Below are positions 1 through 9,323 of a stretch of 64,000 nt of DNA, in pieces. The notes below the pieces were generated by a model. It saw only the letters and a program-made list of their open reading frames with translations. It was not told where the DNA came from and searched no databases. A program made the position numbers and the translations under genes. How positions within the stretch are numbered: the stretch's first letter is position 1; every line of letters begins with the position of its first letter. The DNA is from Agarivorans sp. Alg241-V36 (GTDB taxonomy: Bacteria > Pseudomonadota > Gammaproteobacteria > Enterobacterales > Celerinatantimonadaceae), in NCBI RefSeq assembly GCF_900537085.1, contig NZ_UNRE01000006.1, positions 186,001-250,000 of the forward strand. The letters are read 5' to 3'.

Positions 1-303
1 GTCGTAACCTTGCATTGTAGAAGGCTCAAGAATGTCACAACGAATGTTTAGAGTAACTTCTTCAGTGAATGGGTCTAATACAGCTGTTGCTGCGTCAGGC
101 ATCAATACCATGTCTGATTCGTTAATGCCTTTCCAACCTGAGATTGAAGAGCCATCAAACATTTTACCGTCTGAGAAGAAATCTTCGTCAACTTGGTGAG
201 ATGGAATAGATACGTGTTGCTCTTTACCTTTAGTATCGGTAAAGCGTAGGTCAACAAATTTAACTTCTTGCTCTTTAAGCAAAGCTAAAACTTCTGCAGA
301 CAT
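1..303 (-). CDS. glnA: Glutamine synthetase, N-terminal part (cut by window edge)
   Basis: The first 101 residues of type I glutamine synthetase (glutamate + ammonia + ATP to glutamine), the central ammonium-assimilation enzyme. The translation starts [12 protein letters not shown] and carries the family stretch [17 protein letters not shown] around residues 49-65. The ATG at 303 is preceded by a clear GGAGGT ribosome binding site (311-316). The 3' part lies beyond the left edge. Divergent from typA, as in E. coli. The upstream DNA holds a sigma54/NtrC control region, so expression should rise under nitrogen limitation. Confidence 0.95.
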   Translation of the reverse strand, partial: MSAEVLALLKEQEVKFVDLRFTDTKGKEQHVSIPSHQVDEDFFSDGKMFDGSSISGWKGINESDMVLMPDAATAVLDPFTEEVTLNIRCDILEPSTMQGYD

Positions 304-386
304 GTTTTTAACCTCCGGTGTCATCAAAATTGATGGTTCAATCGATTTAATAGTTATTTATACGAATAATCGTGGTTGTGTTGCAT

Positions 387-405
387 AAAGCTAAAACTGT
401 GCCAA
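387..405 (-). promoter_or_regulatory. Sigma54 (RpoN) promoter of glnA
   Basis: On the minus strand the sequence reads TTGGCACAGTTTTAGCTTT, close to the -24/-12 consensus TGGCAC-N5-TTGCW and to my recollection of the E. coli glnAp2 promoter. It lies about 85 bases upstream of the glnA start, pointing towards it. Confidence 0.8.
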
Positions 406-466
406 CACATAAAGTGCTGATTTACATGGCTAAAAATTGATAAGGCATCAATTTAGTGCAGAGCTT

Positions 467-504
467 TGCACTTTGTTGGTGCTATTCTTGTCCATTTTGG
501 TGCA
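467..504 (-). promoter_or_regulatory. Tandem NtrC binding sites upstream of glnA
   Basis: Two near-palindromic sites resemble the NtrC consensus TGCACCA-N3-TGGTGCA. One is AGCACCAACAAAGTGCA (minus strand, 483-467). The other is TGCACCAAAATGGA (504-491), which keeps a full left arm but a poor right arm. They sit about 70-110 bases upstream of the sigma54 promoter, the usual enhancer distance. NtrC~P bound here would activate glnA. Confidence 0.7.
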
Positions 505-644
505 GTGAGTTTTTGGCCCTAGCTATCATACCCTAATTGGGTAGCTGAAAAACCGTGATCAACTTAAAACTATGAGAATTTGCCGTTTATATGTACAATG
601 GCGCACTTTTTACTTTTACCTCACAATAAAAAGGGCTGAAAGCC

Positions 645-2465
645 GTGCTAGATAAGTTAAGAAACATCGCCATTATTGCTCACGTAGACCACGGGAAGAC
701 TACCCTGGTAGACAAACTATTGCAGCAATCTGGAACCCTACAAACGCGTGGTGATGCTGAAGAGCGGGTAATGGACTCGAACGATCTTGAAAAAGAACGT
801 GGTATTACCATCTTGGCAAAAAACACGGCGATTGAGTGGAACGATTACCACATCAACATCGTAGACACCCCTGGACACGCAGACTTCGGTGGTGAGGTAG
901 AACGTGTTTTGTCTATGGTTGATTCAGTATTGTTGTTGGTAGACGCCCAAGAAGGCCCAATGCCACAAACTCGTTTTGTTACTCAGAAAGCATTTGCTCA
1001 AGGTTTAAAACCTATTCTGGTAATTAACAAAATCGATAAGCCAGGCGCACGTCCTGATTGGGTAATGGACCAAGTATTCGATTTGTTCGATAACTTAGGT
1101 GCTACCGATGACCAGTTAGACTTCCAAGTTGTTTACGCATCAGCGCTAAACGGCTGGGCTAGCTCAGAAGAAGGTGTTGAGACAGATAACATGGAACCTC
1201 TGTTCCAAGCTATCGTTGATAATGTTGCACCACCAGAAGCTAAGCCAGGCGAAGGTTTGCAAATGCAAATCTCACAACTTGACTACAACTCTTATGTAGG
1301 TGTTATCGGAATTGGTCGCGTATCACGCGGTTCAATCAAAACTAATCAACAAATCACTGTTATCGGTGCCGATGGTAAAACCCGTAACGGTAAAGTAGGC
1401 CAAGTATTGGGCTACTTAGGCCTTGATCGTCACGAAGTGAAAGAAGCCAATGCTGGTGACATCATCGCTATTACTGGCTTAGGTGAGTTGAAAATTTCTG
1501 ATACGATTTGTGATCAGAGTAACGTAGAAGCGCTACCGGCACTTTCTGTAGACGAACCTACCGTAACTATGACTTTCCAAGTAAACACCTCTCCGTTTGC
1601 TGGTAAAGAAGGTAAATACGTTACTTCACGAAATATTCTTGAGCGTTTACAACAAGAGTTGGTACACAACGTAGCCTTGCGTGTAGAAGAAACTGAAGAT
1701 CCAGATAAGTTCCGTGTATCTGGTCGTGGTGAGCTGCACTTAGGTATCTTGATTGAAAACATGCGTCGTGAAGGTTTCGAGCTGGCGGTATCTCGCCCAG
1801 AAGTAATTCTACGCACCGTAGACGGCAACCTAGAAGAACCATACGAAGTAGTCACTATTGATGTTGAAGAAGAGCATCAAGGTAGCATTATGGAGCAGCT
1901 TGGCTTACGTAAAGGTGAGTTAACTGATATGTCTCCTGATGGTAAAGGCCGTATTCGTATGGACTTTATGATTCCTTCTCGTGGCTTGATTGGCTTCCAA
2001 ACGGAATTCATGACCTTAACCTCAGGTTCAGGTTTGCTCTACCATACTTTTGATCACTATGGTCCGCATAAAGGTGGTGTAATTGGTCAGCGCCAAAATG
2101 GTGTATTGATTTCTAACGCTACAGGTAAAGCACTGACTTACGCTTTGTTTAATCTTCAAGAGCGTGGTCGTTTGTTTACTCAGCATGCTGATGAAGTATA
2201 TGAAGGTCAGGTAGTGGGTATTCACACTCGCGATAACGACCTTACCGTTAACTGTTTGAAAGGTAAGCAGCTAACTAACGTACGTGCATCAGGTACTGAT
2301 GAAGCGCAGGTACTGTCACCACCAATCGTAATGACCCTTGAGCAAGCGCTTGAGTTTATTGATGACGATGAATTAGTAGAAGTAACGCCGGAGAATATCC
2401 GTATTCGTAAGCGCCACTTAACTGAAAACGAGCGTAAACGCGCTGGTCGTCCGCCTAAGTCTTAA
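645..2465 (+). CDS. typA: Ribosome-associated GTPase TypA/BipA
   Basis: A 606-residue translational GTPase of the EF-G/LepA class that binds 70S ribosomes and helps 50S assembly and growth under stress or cold. G1 is [10 protein letters not shown] near residues 12-21, the switch II motif is [15 protein letters not shown], and NKID is the G4 motif. The rest matches the EF-G-like domains II, III and V and the BipA C-terminal domain, at the family's usual length. The start is GTG at 645 with AAGGG about 10 bases upstream. Divergent from glnA, a conserved pairing in gammaproteobacteria. A strong hairpin terminator follows. Confidence 0.97.
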   Translation: MLDKLRNIAIIAHVDHGKTTLVDKLLQQSGTLQTRGDAEERVMDSNDLEKERGITILAKNTAIEWNDYHINIVDTPGHADFGGEVERVLSMVDSVLLLVDAQEGPMPQTRFVTQKAFAQGLKPILVINKIDKPGARPDWVMDQVFDLFDNLGATDDQLDFQVVYASALNGWASSEEGVETDNMEPLFQAIVDNVAPPEAKPGEGLQMQISQLDYNSYVGVIGIGRVSRGSIKTNQQITVIGADGKTRNGKVGQVLGYLGLDRHEVKEANAGDIIAITGLGELKISDTICDQSNVEALPALSVDEPTVTMTFQVNTSPFAGKEGKYVTSRNILERLQQELVHNVALRVEETEDPDKFRVSGRGELHLGILIENMRREGFELAVSRPEVILRTVDGNLEEPYEVVTIDVEEEHQGSIMEQLGLRKGELTDMSPDGKGRIRMDFMIPSRGLIGFQTEFMTLTSGSGLLYHTFDHYGPHKGGVIGQRQNGVLISNATGKALTYALFNLQERGRLFTQHADEVYEGQVVGIHTRDNDLTVNCLKGKQLTNVRASGTDEAQVLSPPIVMTLEQALEFIDDDELVEVTPENIRIRKRHLTENERKRAGRPPKS

Positions 2466-2480
2466 TCTTGACTTAGCGTT

Positions 2481-2507
2481 AAAAAGGCAGCCTAGGCTGC
2501 CTTTTTT
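2481..2507 (+). terminator. Rho-independent terminator of typA
   Basis: Hairpin AAAAGGCAGCC/GGCTGCCTTTT centred on CCTAGG, ending in a T run, 16 bases after the typA stop. It can work in both directions. A near-identical copy lies at 4754-4779. Confidence 0.9.
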
Positions 2508-2524
2508 GTCTGAACAAGGGAAAT

Positions 2525-3298
2525 CTAGGGATTTCCAGCTACAGAGATGGATGTGGCTTTATATCGCCGGCCCATTGAGTGAATTTCAACAAAGCCGACA
2601 TCTTTACAATATTTAACAAATTCGTTGTTAGTACGTATACCCTGCGAGTGTCGGTGGTTTCTTTGCCTTAAAACTAAAATACAATCTTCAAAATTTAACT
2701 CGCCGTAGCTGTAAGTAGTTTTACCCAGATAAGTAAAGATTCGGTGATCATTATTTAATCTTTCTTGTTGTTCAGTTCCATCTGAGCAGATCTCAACCTC
2801 ACTCACTATTCTGGTCTCTGTAGCTGGCGAGCTCTTGAGTAGCGTAGAGGGGAGCTTAGGCTCAAACTTCAGTGTTCCTGAACCGCTGCAGCTCCAGTGT
2901 TCTGGCTCTTCGCTCCATACGCGGACACCGCTAGTTTCTAAATCATAACCTTCAGAGGTAAGAGTTTCTGTGAAAAGGGACTGAGAACCATCCTCCAATT
3001 CTTCTGAATATTGGTAGTCACCGTTTGCATAGTAAGTTTCTGTAGCAAAACCTTTAACCTGCTTGTTGTTATATTCGTAGAAGTAACTTACTTCAAGCTC
3101 CAACTCAACATTCGTTGATTCTAGATAGTCTTCAATGAGTATTGCTCTCTCTCCTAAGCTATCTATCTCAACTGCCCCTGTATCCGATATCACAGTCTTG
3201 CCATTGACTTTGATCTCCCCATGCACATCTAAACTCGCGGCGTAACAGGGAGTGGACAATAAAAGCCCGAGCATTGAGCATAATATTTGTTTATTCAT
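2525..3298 (-). CDS. Secreted protein of unknown function, paralogue of the next gene upstream
   Basis: A 257-residue protein I do not recognise. An N-terminal signal peptide (MNKQILCSMLGLLLSTPCYA) is followed by ASLDVHGEIKVNGKTV, a block shared with the neighbouring gene. Four cysteines (in SCSGSG, EICSDG, EDCILV and KYCKDVG) align in order with four in the paralogue, suggesting two conserved disulfides in a periplasmic or surface protein. Acidic residues and Tyr are frequent in the middle. The ATG at 3298 is chosen over the GTG at 3301 because GAGGG sits at a better distance. It is the last gene of a three-gene unit, only 12 bases after the previous stop. Confidence 0.75.
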   Translation of the reverse strand: MNKQILCSMLGLLLSTPCYAASLDVHGEIKVNGKTVISDTGAVEIDSLGERAILIEDYLESTNVELELEVSYFYEYNNKQVKGFATETYYANGDYQYSEELEDGSQSLFTETLTSEGYDLETSGVRVWSEEPEHWSCSGSGTLKFEPKLPSTLLKSSPATETRIVSEVEICSDGTEQQERLNNDHRIFTYLGKTTYSYGELNFEDCILVLRQRNHRHSQGIRTNNEFVKYCKDVGFVEIHSMGRRYKATSISVAGNP

Positions 3299-3310
3299 CA
3301 CGCGCCCTCG

Positions 3311-4129
3311 CTATTTTTCGGCATTCAAAATAGGAAGACGGGTCATCGGCAACCTAATTTGTGAACCATTTGACAGCGCCCGGCTGCTGCTTGTCTCAAG
3401 TTGCTGATAAGACAAAGTCTCTAACCTTGAGCCTTGATTCGATCTTTCAACTAAGCCTATGTTTTTGCATCGAACCTCCATAGAATCAGAGCTAGAGGGG
3501 TAATCATTGTTTACAGTTAAACTGTATGCTCTGACAATAATACATTCTTCTAAAGTAGTTTCGCCTAGCTGATAGCTCGATTGTGCCAAAATGCTATAGA
3601 TAGTCTTTTCTTCAGTAACGTCATCGTCAACTTCACCAAAGTTGCATTGCCATGTCTTGAGGCTGTCGCCAATTACGGCGTAATTCGCGCCTACAGAGAG
3701 ACTGTCAGGTAATTCTTGAGAAATGCTCTCATGAACTTCACCACTACAGCTCATAGCACCATCTGCGGTCGCTACTTGGTATTGGTAGCCATAATTTGTG
3801 GGAAATTCTTGATATGTATAGCTTAGGTTGTTATCTGAATCCTTGACTGATTCTGTATAGCTACCATCAGTGGCGAAAGCCTCTGTGGAGTAGTAGGTGA
3901 ATTCGGAGTTAGAGTTATTGGTATGTCTGCGTTCGTAAGTAATGCCACTGACATAAAAGTACTCATCCAGTGATACAGCTGCTGTTGGTCCACTCGCTAC
4001 CAACATGCCGTTCTCATCTATTACAGTAACACCGTGGACTTTAATTTCACCATACACATCTAGGCTAGCTGCCAGTGCGTTTGCAGAGAGTGTTGCGCTA
4101 ATTAGCGCAGAAAGAAGAAGCTTATTCAT
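3311..4129 (-). CDS. Secreted protein of unknown function, paralogue of the downstream gene
   Basis: 272 residues with a signal peptide (MNKLLLSALISATLSANALA) and then ASLDVYGEIKVHGVTV, the N-terminal block shared with the neighbour. Conserved cysteines occur in SCSGEV, WQCNFG, EECIIV and VRCKNIG, in the same order as in the paralogue. The middle is rich in Tyr, Ser, Thr and Asp, suggesting a beta-rich extracellular fold. The ATG has AGGA 6 bases upstream. It lies 8 bases after the lipoprotein gene, so the three are probably one transcript. The pair arose by duplication followed by strong divergence. No function can be assigned. Confidence 0.75.
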   Translation of the reverse strand: MNKLLLSALISATLSANALAASLDVYGEIKVHGVTVIDENGMLVASGPTAAVSLDEYFYVSGITYERRHTNNSNSEFTYYSTEAFATDGSYTESVKDSDNNLSYTYQEFPTNYGYQYQVATADGAMSCSGEVHESISQELPDSLSVGANYAVIGDSLKTWQCNFGEVDDDVTEEKTIYSILAQSSYQLGETTLEECIIVRAYSLTVNNDYPSSSDSMEVRCKNIGLVERSNQGSRLETLSYQQLETSSSRALSNGSQIRLPMTRLPILNAEK

Positions 4130-4137
4130 CCTTGATC

Positions 4138-4404
4138 CTACTTGATGATTAGGTCGCCTTTGACGACTAAAGATTGGTTTGATGTAAGGGCTAGATCGCC
4201 TTCAATGGTGGTGGAACTGCCTTCTGACAATTCTAGTTGGCCTGAGTTTTCGGCAATTGCTGCGTTCAGTTCTTCAGCAGTAACGGTTTGCTCGCTTTTG
4301 CCTGGGTCAAAACCATTGTTTACTGAGCCTGAGCCATCAGAACCTCCACCGCCGCATGCTGCCAAGAGAGCAATTAAGGCAAGGATGATGAAATTTTTTA
4401 GCAA
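4138..4404 (-). CDS. Small predicted lipoprotein
   Basis: 88 residues. The N-terminus MLKNFIILALIALLAACGGG has a lipobox (LAAC, Cys17) followed by a Gly/Ser linker, so it should be a lipid-anchored envelope protein. The C-terminal half is repetitive beta-like sequence (GDLALTSNQSLVVKGDLIIK) resembling the edge of a right-handed beta-helix. The start is TTG at 4404 with AAGGA about 8 bases before it. First gene of the unit with the two secreted paralogues, and perhaps their anchor. The family is not recognised. Confidence 0.65.
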   Translation of the reverse strand: MLKNFIILALIALLAACGGGGSDGSGSVNNGFDPGKSEQTVTAEELNAAIAENSGQLELSEGSSTTIEGDLALTSNQSLVVKGDLIIK

Positions 4405-4625
4405 GTTGATTTCCTTATCTATGAATGCAAGTTGAAACTTACCATTAATATTATTGTTGTCAATACCGTGTGGGGGAAACCAGCTATGGCTACTTGAATA
4501 TTGATCTAGTTGTATCTTGTCGATAAACCTACGTTAATTGAGTTGTTTAGGTTGTTTGAAACTATTCTCTTTGCGCTTAGGAATAGGCATAACATTGCTC
4601 TGTTTACGAGATGTTAGTATTAATA

Positions 4626-4717
4626 TCTTCGCAATATACCCGGTGGCGTAATTGGTAGATCTTAGCTACTTCGTTGTCATTGCTACCAATACCGGCTTGA
4701 AAGTAATGTTGATAGCG
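4626..4717 (-). pseudogene. Fragment of a duplicated exosortase-type acyltransferase gene
   Basis: These 92 bases align without gaps, at roughly 80% identity by eye, with 5463-5554, inside the intact gene at 4805-5659 (its codons about 36-66). Stop-producing changes and the absence of the rest of the gene show it is a remnant. It sits directly before a second copy of the typA end and terminator, so it marks an old tandem duplication. Confidence 0.75.
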
Positions 4718-4728
4718 GTCTTCCACCG

Positions 4729-4784
4729 AAGTCTTAATTTTGATTTAGCGTTGAAAAGGCAGCCTAGGCTGCCTTTTTTGTTGT
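4729..4784. repeat. Second copy of the typA 3' end and terminator
   Basis: Bases 4729-4784 repeat 2457-2512 at a constant offset of 2272 with only a few changes. The copy includes the last codons and stop of typA (AAGTCTTAA) and the whole terminator. The hairpin at 4754-4779 can now terminate the acyltransferase gene on the minus strand. Confidence 0.85.
4754..4779 (-). terminator. Bidirectional terminator hairpin (copy 2)
   Basis: AAAAGGCAGCC/GGCTGCCTTTT hairpin located 25 bases past the stop of the acyltransferase gene. On the minus strand it ends in four Ts. Confidence 0.7.
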
Positions 4785-4804
4785 CTAAAGTTTAACGGCA
4801 ATGT

Positions 4805-5659
4805 CTAAATGTCTGTAAGCAAAGAGCTTACCTGATTATTACTTGCGAGTAGTGCGGGGCTAGGTTTCACGGTTTGTTTGATTAGCTCGAACAAGGGCTG
4901 GTAAAGCAGCGGTAAATGCTCTTGAAAGCGCTCTAGGGTAATGTGGTAAGCTGCGCGAATGCCATGATAATCAATATTAGGCCCAATTCGGGTCATCTTA
5001 ATACCAAACATAGATAGGCTGCGGGCAAGTTTTGGCTCAACCATCACATAGGCGTGTTTTATCCCACATTGCTCGGCAACGATGGAAGCGGCTAAATATA
5101 AACTCATGGTGATGTAGGGAAAGGTACGTAGCTCTTTTTGACTAAATTCGTTTAAGCCTGCTCCTGCTGGATTTGCGCCATTTTTACGATCAATTTTTCG
5201 TCGCCGAAACTGAGTATCTAGTGCAACGCGAGAGACTTCACAAATGCTCTCTTTAGCAAAATTTTCAGGGTGAAGCTCTTGATGGCTAATGGCCGATTTA
5301 CAAGAGTCTAGCAAGGGGATGCTTTGTTGCTGGTTAGGGCTGACCATTCTTAGGCAACCGGCATCTAAACCAGAGTTAAGGTGTTGCACTCGGCAGTAAT
5401 GCGAATAGCTGTCGTAAACATCTCGCTCCATTTGCAGCTGATTGCTAGGCTCAAACTGAAATTCTTCGCAATACACGCGATGGCGCAATTGGTAGATCTT
5501 CGCCACTTCTTCGTCATTGCTAGCAATACTGGCTTGAAAGTAACGTTGATAACGTTGGGCGAGCTCGTCAGCCTGATGTTGAACTGCAAGTTGCTTGACT
5601 GAAGATGCAGACAACTGCAATTTTCGCGGTGCAATGGCGCTGGGTTGTTGATAACTCAC
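4805..5659 (-). CDS. PEP-CTERM/exosortase-associated acyltransferase-like protein
   Basis: 284 residues with the GNAT-type autoinducer-synthase fold found in the putative PEP-CTERM/exosortase-system acyltransferases. Supporting motifs are EVAKIYQLRHRVYCEEFQFE (residues about 50-69), ICEVSRVALD, and FPYITMSLYLAASIVAEQCGIKHAYVMVEPKLAR. In homoserine-lactone synthases the R-H-x-V-Y/F region binds acyl donor and S-adenosylmethionine. The substrate here is unknown. The GTG start at 5659 has AGG 7 bases upstream. No exosortase or PEP-CTERM substrate gene is visible in this window. A broken partial copy lies just downstream. Confidence 0.7.
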   Translation of the reverse strand: MSYQQPSAIAPRKLQLSASSVKQLAVQHQADELAQRYQRYFQASIASNDEEVAKIYQLRHRVYCEEFQFEPSNQLQMERDVYDSYSHYCRVQHLNSGLDAGCLRMVSPNQQQSIPLLDSCKSAISHQELHPENFAKESICEVSRVALDTQFRRRKIDRKNGANPAGAGLNEFSQKELRTFPYITMSLYLAASIVAEQCGIKHAYVMVEPKLARSLSMFGIKMTRIGPNIDYHGIRAAYHITLERFQEHLPLLYQPLFELIKQTVKPSPALLASNNQVSSLLTDI

Positions 5660-5986
5660 TGGAAAACCTAATTAATCCCTTAAATGTCTAGCAGTGCTAG
5701 TTATTGTCGATAATTACAATGATATCAATTAGAGGTGTTTTTATGAATTTAGTCACTTTAATTAGATAATTATTGTATGAAACTGTGCTCTAACTCATGT
5801 TGGTCACTGTGAAAACCTTATTCATGATATTGGAGTATTGTAGTTTTAATGGGCTTTTTGAGATGGGTGGGTGATGGGGTAGCGATATTCAACACAGGTA
5901 CGAGTTTAAAGCGCTGTTGTTAGTTCTGAATAGTTATGTGTTTCATAGAACACCATTTGTGGCTTTGTGTAATTATGCCCTCAGTG
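5660..5986. other. Intergenic region, no gene seen
   Basis: About 330 AT-rich bases between the acyltransferase start and the cardiolipin synthase stop. It must hold the acyltransferase promoter. No convincing ORF, operator or terminator was found. Confidence 0.5.
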
Positions 5987-7435
5987 TCATAAAAGCGGAC
6001 TGACAATATGAACGATGTTTTCTAATAAGCGGCGATAAACAGGGCGTTTTTTCCAAGCGATGGCATTGATGCGGGTACTTTGTTCTAGGTAGCGCAGCAT
6101 GATGCGATTTAAGTCTGCCGCGTAGGCTTGGTCATCGATAATTGAGGTCACTTCAAAATTCAGCCACAAGCTGCGCATATCTAAATTTACTGTCCCCACC
6201 AAGGCCACTTGCTGGTCAATGAGTAGGCTTTTGGTATGTAACAAACCGCCATTAAACTTATAGATATTTACGCCTGCATCTAATAGCTGTTGGTAGAAGG
6301 AATGGCTGGCATAACGGACCAAAAACGAATCATTCCTCGCCGGTAAGATGAGGTTCACTTCAACCCCTCTGCTGGCAGCGGTAACTAGCGCCATTTGCAG
6401 GCTTTCGTCCGGCACAAAGTAGGGACTGGTTAATACAATTTGCTGTTTAGCCAGGTATAGCGAGCTAAGCAATAATTGAATAATATGGTCACCAAAAATA
6501 CCCGGACCTGATGGCATAATTTGCATCCGCTGCTGGCCAAGAGGCTCAGTCGCTGCAAGTAAATCAAGTTGCTCAATCAGGGCTTCGCCGGTTTCCATTT
6601 CTATGTCGTAGGCAACCACTGCTTGTAAGTTTAAAGCAGCAGGGCCTTCTACCCTTAGCATTAAGTCTACCCACTGTCCCACGCCACGTTGTTGGTTAAA
6701 AAAGCGAGGATCGACTAAGTTCATCGAGCCGGTATAAGCTAGCTGCTGATCAATGGCTACGATTTTCCTATGCAGGCGTAAATCGATGCGTTGTAGCAGC
6801 ATTCGCACTGGATTGGCATGCAGCGCTTCTACCAAATTAACTCCAGCCTTAGCTAATTGTGCTGACGCGCTAGACTTGAGAAATTCACTAGAACCCACTG
6901 AATCAACCAGTAAGTAAACATTCACCTTGCGCTTGGCCGCATCCACTAAGGCCTCAAGCAAAGGCTCTACCAAACCACCTTGTTGAACGATGTAAAATTC
7001 CATGTAAATCGTAGATTCAGCTTGCTGTATATCAGCGGTTAGCTGTTTTAAGGTTTCTAGAGAGTCTTCGAAATTGTGCAGTTTGTTGCCACTCAATATA
7101 GGTAAACCCAATAGTCGACGAGTGAGTTTGTTGAGCGGTTCGGCAACATCAGAACAAGACTGTTTTACCACGTGAGGAGATTGGTCGAAAAGGTGTAAGC
7201 TTTGTTTGTATTTGGCCTCCATTAAGCGCGCGCGTTTTGCTCGCAGTCTGCCTAGGTAGCGCTCACCAAATAGCTGATAGCAAATAATGCCTACCAGTGG
7301 CAGAGCGAAAATAAGCAAAAGCCAAGTAAGGGTTACGCCAACCGGGCGACGTTTTAACATTACTTGCAATGCCACTGCTACGATAAGCAGAGCATAGATA
7401 AGAAGACCTAAATCAGAGAGAAAGCTATCAAGCAC
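5987..7435 (-). CDS. cls: Cardiolipin synthase
   Basis: A phospholipase-D superfamily enzyme that makes cardiolipin at the inner membrane. Two N-terminal membrane segments are followed by two HKD motifs: HRKIVAIDQ with GSMNLVDPRFF, and HTKSLLIDQQ with GTVNLDMRSLWLNFE. The protein ends KRPVYRRLLENIVHIVSPLL like E. coli ClsA. Length is about 482 residues. An upstream TTG at 7456 is in frame but has no ribosome binding site, whereas GTG at 7435 has AAAGG 7 bases before it, so I start there. Transcribed alone. Confidence 0.93.
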   Translation of the reverse strand: MLDSFLSDLGLLIYALLIVAVALQVMLKRRPVGVTLTWLLLIFALPLVGIICYQLFGERYLGRLRAKRARLMEAKYKQSLHLFDQSPHVVKQSCSDVAEPLNKLTRRLLGLPILSGNKLHNFEDSLETLKQLTADIQQAESTIYMEFYIVQQGGLVEPLLEALVDAAKRKVNVYLLVDSVGSSEFLKSSASAQLAKAGVNLVEALHANPVRMLLQRIDLRLHRKIVAIDQQLAYTGSMNLVDPRFFNQQRGVGQWVDLMLRVEGPAALNLQAVVAYDIEMETGEALIEQLDLLAATEPLGQQRMQIMPSGPGIFGDHIIQLLLSSLYLAKQQIVLTSPYFVPDESLQMALVTAASRGVEVNLILPARNDSFLVRYASHSFYQQLLDAGVNIYKFNGGLLHTKSLLIDQQVALVGTVNLDMRSLWLNFEVTSIIDDQAYAADLNRIMLRYLEQSTRINAIAWKKRPVYRRLLENIVHIVSPLL

Positions 7436-7485
7436 TCGTTGGCCTTTAAACGACAAAGATAGTTTTAATCTAGCACGAAGGGTGT

Positions 7486-7517
7486 AAAAAAGCCGCTAAC
7501 TCAAATGAGTAGCGGCT
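7486..7517 (-). terminator. Terminator of the SulP gene
   Basis: On the minus strand, AGCCGCTA-CTCA/TGAG-TAGCGGCT with a single bulged base, ending in a T run, about 50 bases past the sulP stop. Confidence 0.85.
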
Positions 7518-7569
7518 ATTAGCTGTTTTACCGTGGCACTTATTAGCTGTGCACTGAGCTAAGGGTTAC

Positions 7570-9129
7570 TTAGTTATCTAGCGTATCGGTGGCAACTTTA
7601 TAACTAGGATCTTCAATCAAGTTCACTTCTACTGCGCTTCCAGCCTTAGTGAGTAGCTTGCGACACTCTGGGCTAAGGTGTTTAAGGTGAAGTGTTTTAC
7701 CGGCTTTTTCATAACGCTCTGCCAGGGTATCAATCGCTTCAATCGCTGAGTGATCACTTACCCGAGACTTAGCGAAATCAATCACTACATCTTTAGGGTC
7801 GTTAGCAGGGTTAAACAGCTCTAAGAAGTTAGCAGTAGAACCAAAGAATAAAGGCCCATCAAGCTCATAAACTTTATGTTCTTCATCTACGCTAGTGGTA
7901 GTTACGTAAATGTGTTTGGCGTGATTCCAAGCAAATACTAAGGCCGATACAATTACACCAATCACAACAGCTACCGCTAAATCGGTGAATACCGTGACCA
8001 CTGAAACCAATACAATCACAAAGAAATCCGCTTTTGGTACTTTGTTAATCATGCGTAAGCTGGCCCACTCAAAGGTGCCAAGCACTACCATGAACATCAC
8101 ACCCACTAGAGCAGCTAGCGGTATCATTTCGATTAGCGAAGAACCAAATAGAATGAAACCTAATAACGCTAAAGCGGCAGAGATACCCGACAAGCGACCA
8201 CGACCACCCGAGCGAATGTTAATCATGCTCTGACCAATCATGGCACAACCACCCATACCACCAAAGAAGCCAGTGGTTACGTTAGCCACACCTTGGCCAA
8301 TACATTCTTTGTTACCATGTCCACGAGTGCCGGTCATTTCGTCAACTACGGTAAGTGTTAGTAGTGATTCAATCAAACCGATTGCCGCCAAAACGATGGC
8401 ATAAGGGAAGATGATTTTTAGTGTTTCTAGGTTTAAAGGAACACTTGGAATAGAGAAGCTCGGCAAACCGCCAGCAATAGTGGCGTTGGCGTCACCGGTC
8501 ATACCGCGCACAAAATCAACTACCGTACGGGTATCTAAGTTTAGTACGTGCACGGCCGCAGTGACACCTACAATAGCCACTAGCGAGGCTGGAATAGCAC
8601 TGGTAAGTTTTGGCAAAAAGTGAATTACTGCCATGGTGATAGCAACTAAACCTAGCATGATCCAAAGCTGGCTGCCTTGCATCCACTCTAATTCGCCAAA
8701 GGCATTAGGCACTTTGAATTGACCAAGTTGGGCTAAGAAAATCACAATAGCCAAGCCGTTTACAAAGCCTAGCATTACTGGGTGCGGCACCATGCGGATA
8801 AATTTACCCAAATGGAAGACTCCAGCTAAGACTTGCAAAATCCCCATCAATACTACGGTGGCAAATAAATACTCCACACCGTGGTCGGCGACTAAGGCCA
8901 CCATTACTACCGCTAGAGCGCCCGTTGCTCCCGAGATCATACCTGGGCGACCACCAATGACCGCGGTAATTAAACCCACCATAAATGCCGCATACAAACC
9001 CACTAAAGGTTCTACACCGGCAACAAAGGCAAAGGCCACTGCTTCAGGAACTAAAGCGAGTGCAACCGTTAAACCGGAAAGTAAGTCATTTTTGACTGTA
9101 GCTCCCCGAAATTTTGGAAATTCAAACAT
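7570..9129 (-). CDS. SulP-family inorganic anion transporter with STAS domain
   Basis: About 519 residues: a multi-pass SLC26/SulP membrane transporter followed by a cytoplasmic STAS domain from about residue 420 ([37 protein letters not shown]). The N-terminus [20 protein letters not shown] and [14 protein letters not shown] are SulP signatures. Likely substrates are bicarbonate or sulfate, but the sequence does not decide. ATG at 9129 (MFEFPKF) is preferred over GTG at 9180, which lacks a ribosome binding site and adds an unconserved tail. A hairpin terminator follows. Confidence 0.9.
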   Translation of the reverse strand: MFEFPKFRGATVKNDLLSGLTVALALVPEAVAFAFVAGVEPLVGLYAAFMVGLITAVIGGRPGMISGATGALAVVMVALVADHGVEYLFATVVLMGILQVLAGVFHLGKFIRMVPHPVMLGFVNGLAIVIFLAQLGQFKVPNAFGELEWMQGSQLWIMLGLVAITMAVIHFLPKLTSAIPASLVAIVGVTAAVHVLNLDTRTVVDFVRGMTGDANATIAGGLPSFSIPSVPLNLETLKIIFPYAIVLAAIGLIESLLTLTVVDEMTGTRGHGNKECIGQGVANVTTGFFGGMGGCAMIGQSMINIRSGGRGRLSGISAALALLGFILFGSSLIEMIPLAALVGVMFMVVLGTFEWASLRMINKVPKADFFVIVLVSVVTVFTDLAVAVVIGVIVSALVFAWNHAKHIYVTTTSVDEEHKVYELDGPLFFGSTANFLELFNPANDPKDVVIDFAKSRVSDHSAIEAIDTLAERYEKAGKTLHLKHLSPECRKLLTKAGSAVEVNLIEDPSYKVATDTLDN

Positions 9130-9323
9130 GTTCTTAGGATCCAATAAAGAACGAAAGGAAATGGGGCGGGAGTCTAGCACTTAATGTGATTCAGTTCAAA
9201 AAAACATCAGCTTTTGTTCAGCTTTTTTTAGCCAAGTTTGCCGCTTAAACCCTTGTTAAACTTGAGTTGCATCATTAACTAGTTCATCCTTTAGCGAGAT
9301 ATTGCAAAGGAGTGAAATGAATC

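Noticed and set aside
4626-4720. GGTGGCGTAATTGGTAGATC resembling a tRNA D-arm
   Set aside because: It aligns to the coding sequence of the neighbouring acyltransferase and cannot form a cloverleaf.
5746-5769. A short ORF (MNLVTLIR) with AGAGG upstream
   Set aside because: Eight codons with no further structure or context; likely chance.
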